Below are positions 24,162 through 35,656 of a stretch of 64,000 nt of DNA, in pieces. The notes beneath the pieces are model-generated. The model had not been told where the DNA came from, did not search any database, and saw only the letters and a program-made list of their open reading frames with translations. Positions within the stretch are counted from its first letter, which is position 1, and each line of letters begins with the position of its first letter. Origin of the DNA: Prinia subflava (taxonomy: Eukaryota > Chordata > Aves > Passeriformes > Cisticolidae); the NCBI RefSeq assembly GCF_021018805.1, contig NC_086250.1:69988322-70052321 (forward strand), written 5' to 3'. The translations under genes were made by a program, and so were the position numbers.

Positions 24162-24180
24162 TGTTGTTTATTAAACAACA
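24162..24180. other. Perfect 19-nt palindrome with forkhead-like half-sites
   Basis: TGTTGTTTATTAAACAACA has perfect 9-bp arms around one T. It contains two opposed TGTTTA/TAAACA cores, the forkhead recognition core. It may be chance at this length in AT-rich DNA. Confidence 0.4.
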
Positions 24181-25976
24181 TAATGCACACAGTAAACTAC
24201 AAGCTTCTTCTCTTTCTGTAAAATACAGGAAATAAAAAAAAGAAAAACCCCAAATCCCAACCCCAAATCAAAATGGAATTCTTGGACATCAAATCCCTCT
24301 ATTTGTCTTCTATGTTTTGATGCTTTTATTTGTAGTGGGTATTTGCTGTATACTGTTGCTGCTACCAGGGAAAAAAATCCCATAATTGTGCAGTGAACTG
24401 GTTTATCCTTTATGTAAGAACATTGTGCTGCTGTAAATTTGTTGGGTTTTACGGAGCTGTCTCCAAAGAATCTCCTTCAGAGAGCGACCACAGGGTTTGG
24501 GGATGAGAAAATGCACTTAGTGTGGGGGAAAATTGGAAGGAGTTTGGAAGTGTGAGGTCAGAGCCCTGGGTAGGATATTTATACTGCAGTGACATCCCTG
24601 GATGGAGTGACCCATAAATTTTAGGTGGTGTTATGCCACAAAATCCATTTGGGGCTGGTCTGTGAGATCCCAAAGACACAGGGCATGGAGCTGCCTCCTG
24701 TGTCCTTGCCAAGGCAAGCCAGGGGGAGGATGTTTGGTGTTCAGGAAAACTCCAGATTTTCTTTCTTTTGCTGTTTGGCATCAATGGCACCTGGGGCAGT
24801 GCAATTTTCTGTGACAGACCCCAGTTCATTCCTGGTGTTGGCACAGGCCAGTGTGTGCCCAGTGCTGCCCAGAAATCCTGATTCAGGTCTGAACCCAGCT
24901 GGCTTGCAAGAGTTCTGGCAGTGGTTAGGAAGTCTGACTTGGATGGGGATTTATCTAGGAATTTAGTATTTTGCTTTGCAGACATACTTTTTTTCCTCTT
25001 TCTATATTTCTGGTGTGGAACTAGTGCACAAGGAGCTTTGGACTGCTACAGCAAGTTTTTACCAGGGCTGGTGGCTGGGCAAGCAGCACAAGCATCCTCC
25101 CCCGTGGCTTTCAAAACTTTTAAATTGGGATTTTACAATTTTTGGTACATTTGTCTGTGCATTTTTGTCTACCTGCAGTAGCAACCCTCTTTGCCTACAA
25201 AGATGGCTAAAAACTTTTTCGGTTTTCACCCAGAGGGGCTACAGTTTGGAAGGAAATAACCATGCAAATGCCTGCTAAGTGCAGGGAATCCGGTGTATGT
25301 ACTTGTGTCTCATATGGGTGAATTCATAACTTCTCATGCAGTCACACTCTGAGCTCTGTGATCTGATTTTGCTTCTGAGCACTTTGCTTAAGATGCTGAT
25401 TTTCCCTGGATAACAGCACTCTTGCAATTTTATTGTTATTATTTTTTTATCTCTATGGGATAAAAACTGATGCAGAAATTACAATCACAATACCAATTCC
25501 CTCCCTCTTTTCCTGAAAGCTCCCAAACTGCTGATTTGACAAGGCTTTCATTAAGACTCCTGGGTCTGGAGATTGGGAGCTGGAGCTCTGAGTGTTCATG
25601 ATCCATCTCTTCTGAGCCCTGGGCATGGTGCTTAATGCACAGGGAAGGAAAAAATAATCAGGGAATGTGCGTGGAGGCTTGGGGTTAAGTGCCAGGAGCT
25701 GCAGAGTTTGGATGCTCATTTTCACAGTGAGCCATCACCCTAATGGACATCGATACTAATGATGGGAGAACCCCTATGGTTATGTGGTGTGTGCAGAGCT
25801 TTCAAAATCCAGGCATTGCCTGGCTCTCAGAAATGCCTTTCAGGAACTCTGTGTACACATCCAAGATCATTTAAGTCAGCCAGTGCTGATTTGTTTCTAA
25901 GACTGTTGTTGACAACAATGAAATTTAGGTATCTGGTACCTAGAATTGACTAGGGCAGAGAGCAGTATTATTGCTG

Positions 25977-26040
25977 TTTTAAGGTGTTTTTACACTCATT
26001 TCACCTGGAACCCTAGACTAGGTACCAAAACCCACCCTTA
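25977..26040 (+). mobile_element. Left arm of 65-bp inverted repeat (candidate DNA transposon end)
   Basis: From TTTTAAGGTGTTTTTACACT through CATTTCACCTGGAACCC to AGGTACCAAA and CCACCCTTA, this arm is the reverse complement of 27018-27082. The first 37 nt are identical, and then there are one indel and about three substitutions. Both outer ends carry TTAA. The 977 bp between the arms has no recognised transposase. This could be a non-autonomous element of about 1.1 kb with terminal inverted repeats, or an inverted duplication. I do not recognise the family. Confidence 0.6.
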
Positions 26041-27017
26041 CTATTTTATTGCTGTTTAAAGAGTGTGTAGTTTCTGTTCAGGTAAGAAGCACAAACCACT
26101 CACTCTGGGTGAAACACTGACTTTGTAGTTACACCTCACGTTTTTTCCTAATTTATCACAGAGGTAACTGAGTCTAAAATCAGCCAGTTTTTGCCATATT
26201 GGATTCTGTAACAAACAGAATAATCAGCCTTCATTTATGTCTGCAGATACAGGAGAGCAGATGACTGACCTGCTGTCCTAGGCTGGCTTGGTGCTGCTTG
26301 TATCCCCAATTGTCTGTTCTGCTTATGCTGGATATTGAGTTCTGTGCTTTTAAAACTAGATCTGGCAGTGAAGAGGGGGGAGAAGGAATAGTGGTGGAAT
26401 GTCTGAGGTGATTCTATTCAAAAACACAGAGATCAGAGCTTCAGTTTCTCTTCTCCTGGGCTGGGTTGTCTGCAGCACAGGAGAGAGCTCTCCTTTGCTT
26501 TTAGTTAGGTTTTTTAACTAGATGAGGCAGAGAAATTCCCCAGATGGTGGCTTTTCTTTTTTCTTGGAAGTGAACTGCTCTGGACTGAACACCCAGAAAA
26601 ACACCAGGAGCTCACACATGTGGCCCACCAGGACCTGGGACATGGCATTTTCCAGAGCAGGAGGGACTGATAAGAGGCTGAGCGAGCCAAGCTACAGCCC
26701 ATGACAAGGACTTTCTTCTTCTTGCAAGGAATTTGCCATCTCCTCAGAACAGTGGGAGGTTCCATTGTTCAAAATTACTCATTTTTCTGTGCTTCTGAAT
26801 ACTTTTCTTGTTAAATAAACAGGATTTTTTTCCACTTTTCTCTAAGGAGGTTTACCTCCTGAAGTCGTTGAGGGAGGAGCTGCTTGAGTTTGCTTTCTAG
26901 AAAAGACCACTTCAGAAATTTCCTCCCAAAATTTGCCCTAAACCAGGACACACACTTAAAAATGGTTGTGTCTAGAGGATATTTTTGCATTGCCTTCCCA
27001 GTTTTTGGTGGTGTTAA

Positions 27018-27082
27018 TAAGGGTGGCATTTGGTACCTAGTGTAGGGGTTCCAGGTGAAATGAGTGTAAAAACACCTTAAAA
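27018..27082 (-). mobile_element. Right arm of 65-bp inverted repeat (candidate DNA transposon end)
   Basis: This is the partner of 25977-26040 in opposite orientation. It reads TAAGGGTGGCATTTGGTACC, continues to GGTTCCAGGTGAAATGAGTG and ends ACACCTTAAAA. The outer end lies 10 bp before a CR1 fragment. A TTAA or TA at each outer edge would fit a short target-site duplication, but the flanks are too AT-rich to be sure. Confidence 0.6.
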
Positions 27083-27091
27083 ATAAATCAA

Positions 27092-27155
27092 TAATCATAG
27101 AATCGTTAGGGTTGGAAAAGACCTGTAAGATCATTGAGCCCAACCCTTAACCTAG
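27092..27155 (-). repeat. CR1 LINE 3' fragment
   Basis: It reads AATCATAGAATCGTTAGGG, TTGGAAAAGACCTGTAAGAT and CATTGAGCCCAACC, an inverted CR1 3' end of the subtype with AATCGTTAGGGTTGG. It is cut after about 60 bp. Confidence 0.87.
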
Positions 27156-29900
27156 ATTATAAATACACGGTAAATGCTCTAAACAGTTGAATGCTTCATC
27201 CCTAAATTCCAACCTGTTGAGGCTGGATGGCCACAGGTGAATGAATTGGTTGCATCCCTGCAAGGTGAAGGGTGGGAAGGGATTAATTCCCCTCTCCTCT
27301 TGCCATGTCCCAGCTCTGTGTCTCCCTTGTTCCCAGATCCTGAGGGAGGGCAGTGCTGTGTCTGGGTGATTCCAGGCTGGCTCGTGCTGATCACACTTGG
27401 GTGAAGCCTTCAAACAAAGGGATGTGACAAGTGCAAGTGGAGCTGATGGATGTGCTGCTGTTCCTTATCTGCATAATCTGATTGCAATTGATAAAGTAAC
27501 ACCACCAAGACAGAGCAGAGTCTCTTCCCATTATCAGCACCCCTCTCCTTTTTATCCCTTTTTAAAAAATTATTTAAAATACTTCAGTACAAGTCAAATA
27601 CTGACTTTGACTGAAGTAAGGCAATTAATCACAGTAGTTATGAGTAGATCATTTACTGCTGGGTGGGTACCTGAGGCTGTTGTGCTCAGGGAGTCAGGGC
27701 AGGGCACAAACCTGATCTGGATTTGTGGCACATTGTGCTGTTGGGATCTGTGAGGCAAATTTCCCTTCTGATCTTGGGCAGTTTGGCTTGGAAGCAGAAA
27801 GCCACAGCAGTGGGATCTCAGAAGAGTGTGTCTGTATCCATAATGTTGTGTTTGGGGTGAAGACAGCTGATCCTGCTGCATGGGAGTGCCTCAGTTGTTG
27901 GTGGTGACCCTTCTGCCAGGACAAAGTATCTTGTTCTGCTTCCTGAGCTGCAGTGAGTTAATGGAGGGGATTTTTACCAGATTTTCCATCATTATTAAAA
28001 AAAAATCAGTATAATAAACATCCACTCACTCTGCACACACTGATGGTTTTCTCCCACAGCATCCCACATCCACCTCTTCCACCCATACTTCCTGCAGCTG
28101 GGTTGGATTCTGTAGCCAGTGCAAGCTTTAAGAAATGAAAAAGCAACTCCCAAACCACCTGCTGCTTTTTTATTGTTACAAAGACAGCAGTTAATTAAGG
28201 GTTAGAGAAACCCAGGGGGAATGGTGTGCAGGTCTGTGAAGGGCTTGAAGGATGTTGGGAAGCCAAGTGTCCTGTGGGAGGCAGCTTTTTGCTCATGAAC
28301 TTGCTTGTTTTGACCCAGAGCATGTAAGTAGATAATTTCTGGAAACCCTGAATGGAAGCAGGAAGGATAAAAGTCACATTGGACTGAAATCCAGTGTAGT
28401 TGAATAGAAAAAGCTGTAAGGGAGTTGTTCAGGTGAGAACCTAGAGCATGTGTTCATGCCTTTATCTGGGTTTTTTTCCTCTCTACCTGTTCTGATTCAG
28501 GGGTACTTCATGCAGAGTTGGGTGTGCAAGAATTAAAGTCTGTGTTTTGGCCCTTTCTTGGGTGAAGACCATAGAAACTGCAGCATAATCTCTTAGAAAT
28601 GAGATCTGGGTGGTTTGCATAGCCTGAAAAAACAGAGGGCACCAAATATCTGAGGAAAATTTAAAAAACATGCAGAATATTATTACTAAATTAGGTAGCT
28701 CACATGGGCTAAACATGAAGTTTGCACTTAATCAGTTTTATTTTTTAAAATGTGAGATGATAAAGAGCCAGCAGATAAATCAACAGCTTAAAGGATCATA
28801 TACTCAGAGAATACAAGAACTACAAATTCTCCTACAGACACCACACTTCCTTCCAGCATCTCTTCATTAGCCTGTTGTAAATTCACATTTTGGACCACAT
28901 TGTGCTGCTGGTCCAGAAGTGTCTTTTGGGCACCTGTATTCTTTGATGAACAATTGCTTATGACTTCTGGTTTTCATGAAAATCCTCACTATATAGTATT
29001 TTTCTTGAATACTTTATTTAAGACAGGTGTATAGAAGGCAATGCCTGAGCTCTGAAGTTGGGGTCTCATGATATTTTTGGCTTCACCACAAGGAAATCAG
29101 ATCAACAGCTTTTGATGCTCTTTCTTTTCTTTTCTGGACTGAATTTGCATTATTTCGTGATCCCAGTTCAAACCACAGAACTCTGCTGCTGTGAGAACAG
29201 AAGACTGTTTGAAGTTTTAAGTAAGAAATTTGTTTGAAGATGTCTTTAGCCCCATTTGGCTTTTTTTTCAGGGAGCCCACAAAAGAATTCAAAGCAAACA
29301 ATAATTTTTATTAAAAAAATGCTATTAAAGCACTAAGTAAATTTTTTTAAATGTTGATTTTACTGAATTTATTTTGGAAATTCTTAGTAGGGAATCTGGC
29401 TTTCTAGGGTATGCAGTGGAGTGTGTTCCTAGCCCTGAAGTCTTGTGGAGGGTTCAGAAACAGCCTGAGCCTTTTGCTTGGGGACAGCATCAACCCCCAT
29501 CCTGTTTTCACATCCAGTCTGGTTCACAAGGATGTAAATAGTTCAGCAAGATGAATGAAAATGTGGGGATTCAACCGTTTCCTGTCAAAATGCTGTTTTA
29601 TCAAAATGGAAATATTTTGTGAGAACATGTCAGTTTTGACAAATTGTTTTGATGGGTGAAGTCTAAACAAATTGTTTTAGCATTCTATGTTATTTTGATA
29701 TAAAGACATCTCATTTCGACTCCATCATTTAGACCTTTATAACATAGTTACAACATTTATATGTTAATATTTTTGTAACTTATAAACATTGCATCGAATG
29801 TGTGACAACTTTAAAATTAAAAGAAAATGTCAGTATTGTAAGCTTTCTATAGTTTTGCAATATGCTGTTTCACTTTTAAAAAAAACTGCATATCTTGCCA

Positions 29901-30020
29901 CAGAGTCACAGAATGGTTGAGATTGGAAGGGACCTTAAAGATCATCTTTTTCCACCTCCCTGCCATGGGCAGGGACACTTTCCACTAGACTTTGGATGCT
30001 CCAAGCCCTGTCCAGCCTTA
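29901..30020 (-). repeat. CR1 LINE 3' fragment
   Basis: It reads CAGAGTCACAGAATGGTTG, GGAAGGGACCTTAAAGATCA, CCTGCCATGGGCAGGGACAC, TTTCCACTAGAC and CTCCAAGCCCTGTCCAGCC. This is a clear inverted CR1 3' end. Confidence 0.92.
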
Positions 30021-31460
30021 GTTTTCCTGGCTGTGTGAGCTGTAGCAGATTTTCATTATAATGTCACCCATCCCTGCTGAATGGAGTGCCTGGAATTCCC
30101 TTGTGTTGCCCTTCAGGTGCTCTCCTGCTGATTTGTGATCCTTTTCTCCAGGCTCTGTGCATTTCTTTCTGGCACCAGCAACTTCACTTTAATGTATCTT
30201 AAATATATATCTGATTTTTGGATCTAATATATATATGTATATCTAATTCGTAAGTCTGTATTAAATTTTGAACATCCTGAATTATTTGTTTAGAAAATTC
30301 ATCTTTTAATGAGATCCTGGTATTTTAGTTTATTTCTAAATAAATATTGGAGGGAGAAGAGTTGCCTGGGTCCTGCCCAGCTATAATTCCCCTTGTTAAC
30401 TATTTTTGTTTGTTCCAGTCCTAGGAAAGAGTTAAATTTTTAATGATAAAAATAGTTTCCACACTGAGAGTGTTGTCACTTAGCAGATTAATCTGAAAGA
30501 TCTTAAACCATTTTATAAAGCTGTTTAAGATGCTGTTCTTCACATGTGAGAAAATTAAAACTCTGCTGTTTAGAGGTTGATGGGTTCCAGTGGGGATTCT
30601 CCAGTAGAGGTGTCGACAGGTTGCTGGTGATCCTGGGTTATTAAAAAAAAGAAACCCAACATGAGGAGTGTTTTGTTGTTTTTTGGTTGGGGTTTTTTTC
30701 AGATATGGACAAAAATGAGCATAATTTGATATTATTGCTTGTTGGGCACATGTATCCATGGAACAAGCTGAGGTGTTTCCAAGGAGTAGCTTATTTTTAG
30801 GTGCTGTATGCCTATAAGTTATTTATGCTGCCATTCCTTTATTTTACCAAATGTAGCAGTTCAGATCCCTGAGTCTTGTTCTTGCCAATCAAGAGGGCGC
30901 CTTGGGGAGAAAAAACAGTCATGAAAAGTAAAAAACCAACCATGTTCTTCCCATTGTCTTGTCAGTCTTTCAGATTTCAAGGTTTTTTCCTGCACTTTGC
31001 AGTGTCCTGTTCTTAAAAAAAAAAAAAAAGAAAACGAGAATTTCCATGTAAAGCCATGACCTGAGAGGAGTGCCTCTCAGCAAAACAAGAACTACTAGAA
31101 AACTAGATAAAATCCCAAGAGTTACTAATGTGATAATAGTATCTCATATTCATTGAATGGAGTGCCTGTGCCTCAGTGCTGTCATGGGACTGCGAATGTG
31201 CTTTTAATCTCTTATTTCTCCAGAGAGGCAGATAAATCTGAGCCCATTATGTGCTGAGGCTGAGGCAGGGCACGGAGATTTACAGGGTTGCAGGGAATGA
31301 AGCTGCTGTCCTGGCTCTTGGGGATGTTCAGGGGGATTGGAGGGGATGGGGTGTGCATTGCTCCAGCATTTCCAGCTGCTCTTGCCATGGTTTTCATGGG
31401 CAGCACTCACAGAGCAAGGGGAAAGGGCTGGGTGTGAGCAGCTGATGGGAAAAAAAAACG

Positions 31461-31560
31461 TGATGGTAAATACTGATGGTAAATACTGATGGTAAATACT
31501 GATGGTAAATACTGATGATAAATACTGATGGTAAATACTGATGGTAGATACTGATGGTGC
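31461..31560. repeat. 13-bp minisatellite, about 7.5 copies
   Basis: The unit TGATGGTAAATAC repeats head to tail from 31461. Copies 1-4 and 6 are identical, copy 5 has GATGATA, copy 7 has GGTAGAT, and a partial copy TGATGGTGC ends it. It lies just after an A-run. Near-identity suggests recent expansion and likely length polymorphism. Confidence 0.95.
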
Positions 31561-32419
31561 TTTGTACATCAGCCAGTGACCAGCTGGCAGCAGCCTCTGC
31601 TGCTCAGGTGAAGCCAGGTCCAGGTCCTGGAGGCTCAGGAACAGCTTAGGAAGATGAGACCAACAAATAGAAGTGAGGAAATAGCAGTGAGTCAGAAGGA
31701 GAGAGAGGAATGAGAGTCAGAGATGTTGTGGGCAAGGAGAATTGAGTAGAGAAAAGTGGGAAGAATTTGAGGGATATTGGATGTGATCCATTTTTGGTGG
31801 AGTTCAGGTCTCTGGAAGGGGCACTCGATTTTATAACCTGAAGCTTAATGTTAGAAAGGTGCTTTTTCTTTCTCACTTAAGAATTTGGTGTAATCTTTGC
31901 CAGACTAGAAGGTGATCTCTGAACTATTTTTTTTTTTCATGGAAGGACGCAGTGAGTTGCAAGGACCTGGTTTTTATTTCTCCAAGTGTGGATAATTTCA
32001 CTGAGGTCTGTTGGGGGTGGCTCAACCTTCACCAGCCCATCACTGAGTCTGGGAACTGGTGCATCCCTACAGCTGCTCCTCGGGAATTGAGGGAAATGTG
32101 GGATCTTTCTCAGGTGTTTCTGAGGTGGTCTGGATTCAGGTGGACTTTCCTTTGTGTGCTCTTAGTCCTGAAGGAACTCAAATCTGGAGCACAGCTACAG
32201 GGGAAGTTCACAGTTCACAGATTTTCCTCTGGGAAATGGATCTGTTGAAAGGTGAAGAAAGCATGGCTGGTGAAGCCCATGGATCCCTCCTGACTCACTG
32301 AATTTGTTTAAGACAGGGAAAATGCTTTGAAAACAGGAATATTAGTGGAGTTTAGGTCACCACGGAGCAGGATTCTTTATCCTGGCCACCTTCCCTTCCC
32401 ACCAGCTGGCCAGCCAGCT

Positions 32420-32421
<2 letters not shown>

Positions 32422-32460
<39 letters not shown>
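32422..32460. repeat. 39-nt poly(A) tract with short GAAA tail
   Basis: An uninterrupted A-run is followed by GAAAGAAAGAAG. No polyadenylation signal or recognisable transcript body precedes it, so I treat it as a simple repeat, not a retrocopy tail. Confidence 0.95.
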
Positions 32461-32462
<2 letters not shown>

Positions 32463-33333
32463 AAGAAAGAAGCAGAGTTCTCCCAGGCTGTCCAGCAGTA
32501 GGAGGGGTTCAGTAAAGCCTTTTCCTGTAGCTAATGAGGGAAAATGGGAAATAGTGATTGAAAGTTCACTGCTTCAGTCCCCAGATGCTGAGTCTGATAT
32601 TCCAGAGGAGCACCAGCATTTCTGGAGAGGGATGCTCAGGTTGGGCACCCATGCATTGCACTGACAGCTATTCTTATTTAACCAGCAGATTTTCCTAGTT
32701 TGAATATATTTGTTTAACATTTTGCTTGGTCCTCAAAGGCTTTTGCAGATATCGTGATCATTCAGATTCACTTCATTACTACTAAAATTTAATATTTGCA
32801 CTGTGGTGACTTGAACTGTAAAACCAAGAAGGCTGATTGTGCTCTGTAGGCACAGAGGAGGGTACAAATCCCTGTTTCTACAACTTCCAATGCAATTTAT
32901 TGTCTCTCAGAGGTTTTCAGAGTCATTTTATCTGTACCACAAAAGCAGAACAAAATAAAGGAAAACCCTAGAAATTAGATTTGTATGGCAAGGGTGGCTC
33001 TGAAACCACATAGAAACTGAGAGTAGCTCAGGGTTTTTTTTCAGCTGAGCCTGTTTAGGTTGAAAACAGAGATCACCTTGGGACTTTAGGACTTTGGGAG
33101 CCTCTAATCCAGATCTGAATGTGGAGAGAGGCATCAGCTTATTTAGATGTCAAACTGTGAGGTACAAGTCTTTTAAAAAGGACAGGGGAATTTTTTTTCT
33201 CTCTCTGAAAGGCACTGGGAGGGAGACTGACAGACAGCCAGATCTGTGATCAGGCACTGTTATGACATCTCCAGTTGGGCATCTGGAAGTGGAAGCCCCT
33301 GAAATCTGTTAATCTGTTGTCAACTTTGAAAAT

Positions 33334-33361
33334 CCCATTCTCCCCCCATCTCCCCCCGCCC
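33334..33361 (-). other. G-quadruplex-type motif on the minus strand
   Basis: Four C-runs (3, 6, 6 and 3) with loops of 5, 4 and 1 bases on + give a G4-type motif on the template strand. The C-rich tract also precedes CTACAG, so it resembles a decoy splice acceptor, but no matching exon is evident. Confidence 0.45.
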
Positions 33362-34982
33362 TACAGTCCTGCCAGCTTTGAAAGTTCAAACTGTGTGCTT
33401 TTTATCACATTTGTCATTCCTTGGTAGTGAGGCTCTGGCATTCAGAAATTTGGCTGACAACTTTGTGGGAATGAGCCAAAATTGAGTTCAACTTGCACCT
33501 TTCTGTGCTGCACCCAGAGCTGTTCTCAGGGAGGGGCAGAAGTCTGAGCTAGAGGGACTCCAGCCTCATTCATTACCATAATTAATATCTTCTCCCTGAT
33601 GCCAGAATTCAGCTTGTTTTCTTTATCCTGAGGTAGGTGGACAGGAACTGATGAGGTGTACACAGCCAGGAGTGTTGAGAGAGAAAGTGTCATATCTAAA
33701 CCATTTCTTCTCAGGCTGTTCCTTCATCTTAAATAATGCAAAGGTCAAAAATCTTCTGGAAATCCTGCAAAAGCAGTGCTGCAAAAGACTTAGAATGGTT
33801 CCAGGCAAGTTCAAACACTATTTTGTGGAGGCTCAAGTCCAGCAGTGCAAGGTTTGACAATTTTAAATACATTTAAATGCACATTTAAAGTAATTTAGAT
33901 ACCTAAACTGGATGTATAGCTCAAGATGGGAGAACTGGCTTTTGGGGAAGGAGTAGAGCTCAGAAATGAGGCTGAGGTAAGGTGCACTGGGCATGGCTTG
34001 TGACTTTACCCATGCCCAATCCCGTGGATTACCATGGGATAAGGGTCCTTATATTACATATTTAGTTGTTTATTTGGAGGAAGTGTTTAAATTTTTAAAT
34101 GCTTGTGATTTTTCCCTTCTGTAGGTGTTTCTAAGTTAGCGACACAACTGCTGATGATTCTCTCACATAGAAGTAAGATTATTTTGGGGAGAAAACACAG
34201 TTTCAGATGTAATTTAATTCTCACTTAGAAGCAGGTGAAATTAAAATCTAATTTCTGGATTTCTGATTGCAGCTGCACAGTGCATTTGAAGAGGCATCTC
34301 TTTCTCTGAAGCTGAGATTTGCTGAATTATTGTCTTTATGTGTCCACTGATTTCAACCAGAACTGACCAGAATGTAAATCTTAGAGGCAAAATTTTATAT
34401 ATATTTCAGTTCAAATCTTATAAAACTGCATACATGTCCTAAAGTAACGCTGGTTCACAGTATTTACCTCAGAAATTATTTTTTTTTTCTAAATGAAACA
34501 GAAGTTCCTGATAAAGGAAAGACTTTAAGTCTGTCTTCTTGCTAGTGTATTGATTCAGCAGCTGATATATGATGTTCTCAGGGTTGATTTTTTTACTTTG
34601 TTGGAAAAGCACCTGGAGTTTCTGGTCTCCTGTCAAGGAATTGAAAGTTTGTACAGCTTCTTTTTTTCCCAGAGGTCATTAGTGAACATACAAAGAGACT
34701 TTATAAATCACATCTGAGCCCAGGTGATAAGCAGGAAACGAGTGGTTAACACAAGCAGTGGCCAATTCTGAATGGGACAGATGGGGATGATAAGCCACGA
34801 TGTTGTAAATCACTGTCCATGGCTACAGTGGAGCAATACCTTCCCTTTTTTGGGGGATTTGACTGTGTGCACAGGTTGCCCAAAGAACTGGGCAACAAAC
34901 CAGCTTTTTTCGTGGTCTGAGTTGCAGTTGCATCCAAAACTTTAGAGCTGGTAAATCCCGAGGAGATGTTTCTGAAATGATT

Positions 34983-35170
34983 GATGGTTTGGGTTGGAAG
35001 GAACTTAAAGATCATCTCATTCCATCCCCTGCCAGGGCCAGAGACACCTTCCAGTGTCCTGGATTGCTCCAACCTGGCCTTGGACACTTCAAGGGATGGA
35101 GCAGCCACAGCTTCTCTGGGCAACCTGTGCCTCATCCCTCTAATAATTAATAATTTCCTCTTAATAAACA
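34983..35170 (-). repeat. CR1 LINE 3' fragment, 87 bp upstream of exon 4
   Basis: It reads GATGGTTTGGGTTGGAAGGA, CTTAAAGATCATCTCATTCC, GACACCTTCCAGTG, GATTGCTCCAACCTGGCC and GCTTCTCTGGGCAACCTGTG, an inverted CR1 3' end. The last 25 bp are degraded. It is the reverse complement of the copy at 35657-35804 on the other side of exon 4. Confidence 0.93.
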
Positions 35171-35256
35171 CACCGGGTCCCCTGAGTGACACACACGTGG
35201 CAAGTCTCTGCAGTCTGCTGTGCTAAGCCTTTCTTTTCTTCCCTCCCCTTCCCCAG

Positions 35257-35345
35257 CAATCAAGGAGAAATACATGGACTGGACTGAGTTTCTCATCCAG
35301 GATCTGACTGGCGCCAGGACGGCCCCTGCGAATTTGCTGGAAGGT
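35257..35345 (+). CDS. SFMBT2: SFMBT2 coding exon 4 (arm of MBT repeat 2)
   Basis: This exon encodes the end of codon 148 (Ala) to residue 177. The Ala codon is split with exon 3 as G|CA, then [18 protein letters not shown] and [11 protein letters not shown] follow. DWTEFL matches the arm motif seen in exon 2 (NWDEFL) and exon 9 (DWADY). The acceptor has a strong pyrimidine tract (TTCCCTCCCCTTCCCCAG). The chosen donor is GGT|GTATGT, because phase 0 is then needed to join exon 5. An overlapping GT two bases upstream (GTGTAT) would shift the frame. CR1 copies in opposite orientation lie about 90 and 310 bp away on the two sides. Confidence 0.96.
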
Positions 35346-35656
35346 GTATGTATTAGATTGCAGTTCCTCTTTCCTGCCTCTGTGTGTGTGCTCCTGGCCT
35401 GCAGGGTGTGTGCTTGCAGTGTCTGTGTGTCTGTCCTGCCCCAAAATCCGTGGCAGCAGCGCCTGGGCTCTGCTGGTTCTGCTTCTGGCCCAGGAATGGG
35501 GAGTTTGTTTTGACTTTTAGTTCTTGAGGAAGGTGGGGGCTCAAAAAAGGCCTGGTGGGGGAAGGAGAGCGTGGAGGGGATCCACAGAAGGGAGGGCTCA
35601 GCCCTTCAGTGCCCCTTTAGCTCCATCAAAGTGGTGACCTGAGCTGCCAGTCCCTC

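Larger units (their letters stand above)
10710..35256 (+). other. SFMBT2: Large intron 3 (24.5 kb)
   Basis: The intron spans GTGAGT to CCTTCCCCAG. It contains five CR1 fragments, a 188-190-bp tandem duplication (17131-17507), a T/G-rich tract (15258-15420) and an inverted-repeat pair (25977-26040 with 27018-27082). It also has a 13-bp minisatellite (31461-31560) and a 39-nt poly(A) run (32422-32460). AT-rich or CpG-retaining blocks without visible repeats lie near 12950-13460, 14070-14280, 15830-16125 and 23460-23500. One 33-nt stretch has exon-like borders (16093-16125). No second gene is supported. Confidence 0.9.

Noticed and set aside
26514..27143. Minus-strand ORFs between the inverted-repeat arms as a transposase
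   Set aside because: They are short, with no catalytic motif, and the right-hand ORF simply runs through the repeat arm and the adjoining CR1.
31204..31569. Minus-strand ORF rich in SIYHQYL repeats
   Set aside because: It is a translation of the 13-bp minisatellite, whose 39-bp triple unit keeps any frame.
32300..32470. Processed pseudogene ending in the 39-nt poly(A)
   Set aside because: No AATAAA upstream of the run, no recognisable gene body and no clear target-site duplication.
10710..35256. Counterpart of the rodent Sfmbt2 intronic microRNA cluster
   Set aside because: The rodent cluster lies in a later intron (intron 10, from memory). No tandem array of hairpin units is visible here, and the only tandem unit is a two-copy 188-190-bp duplication.
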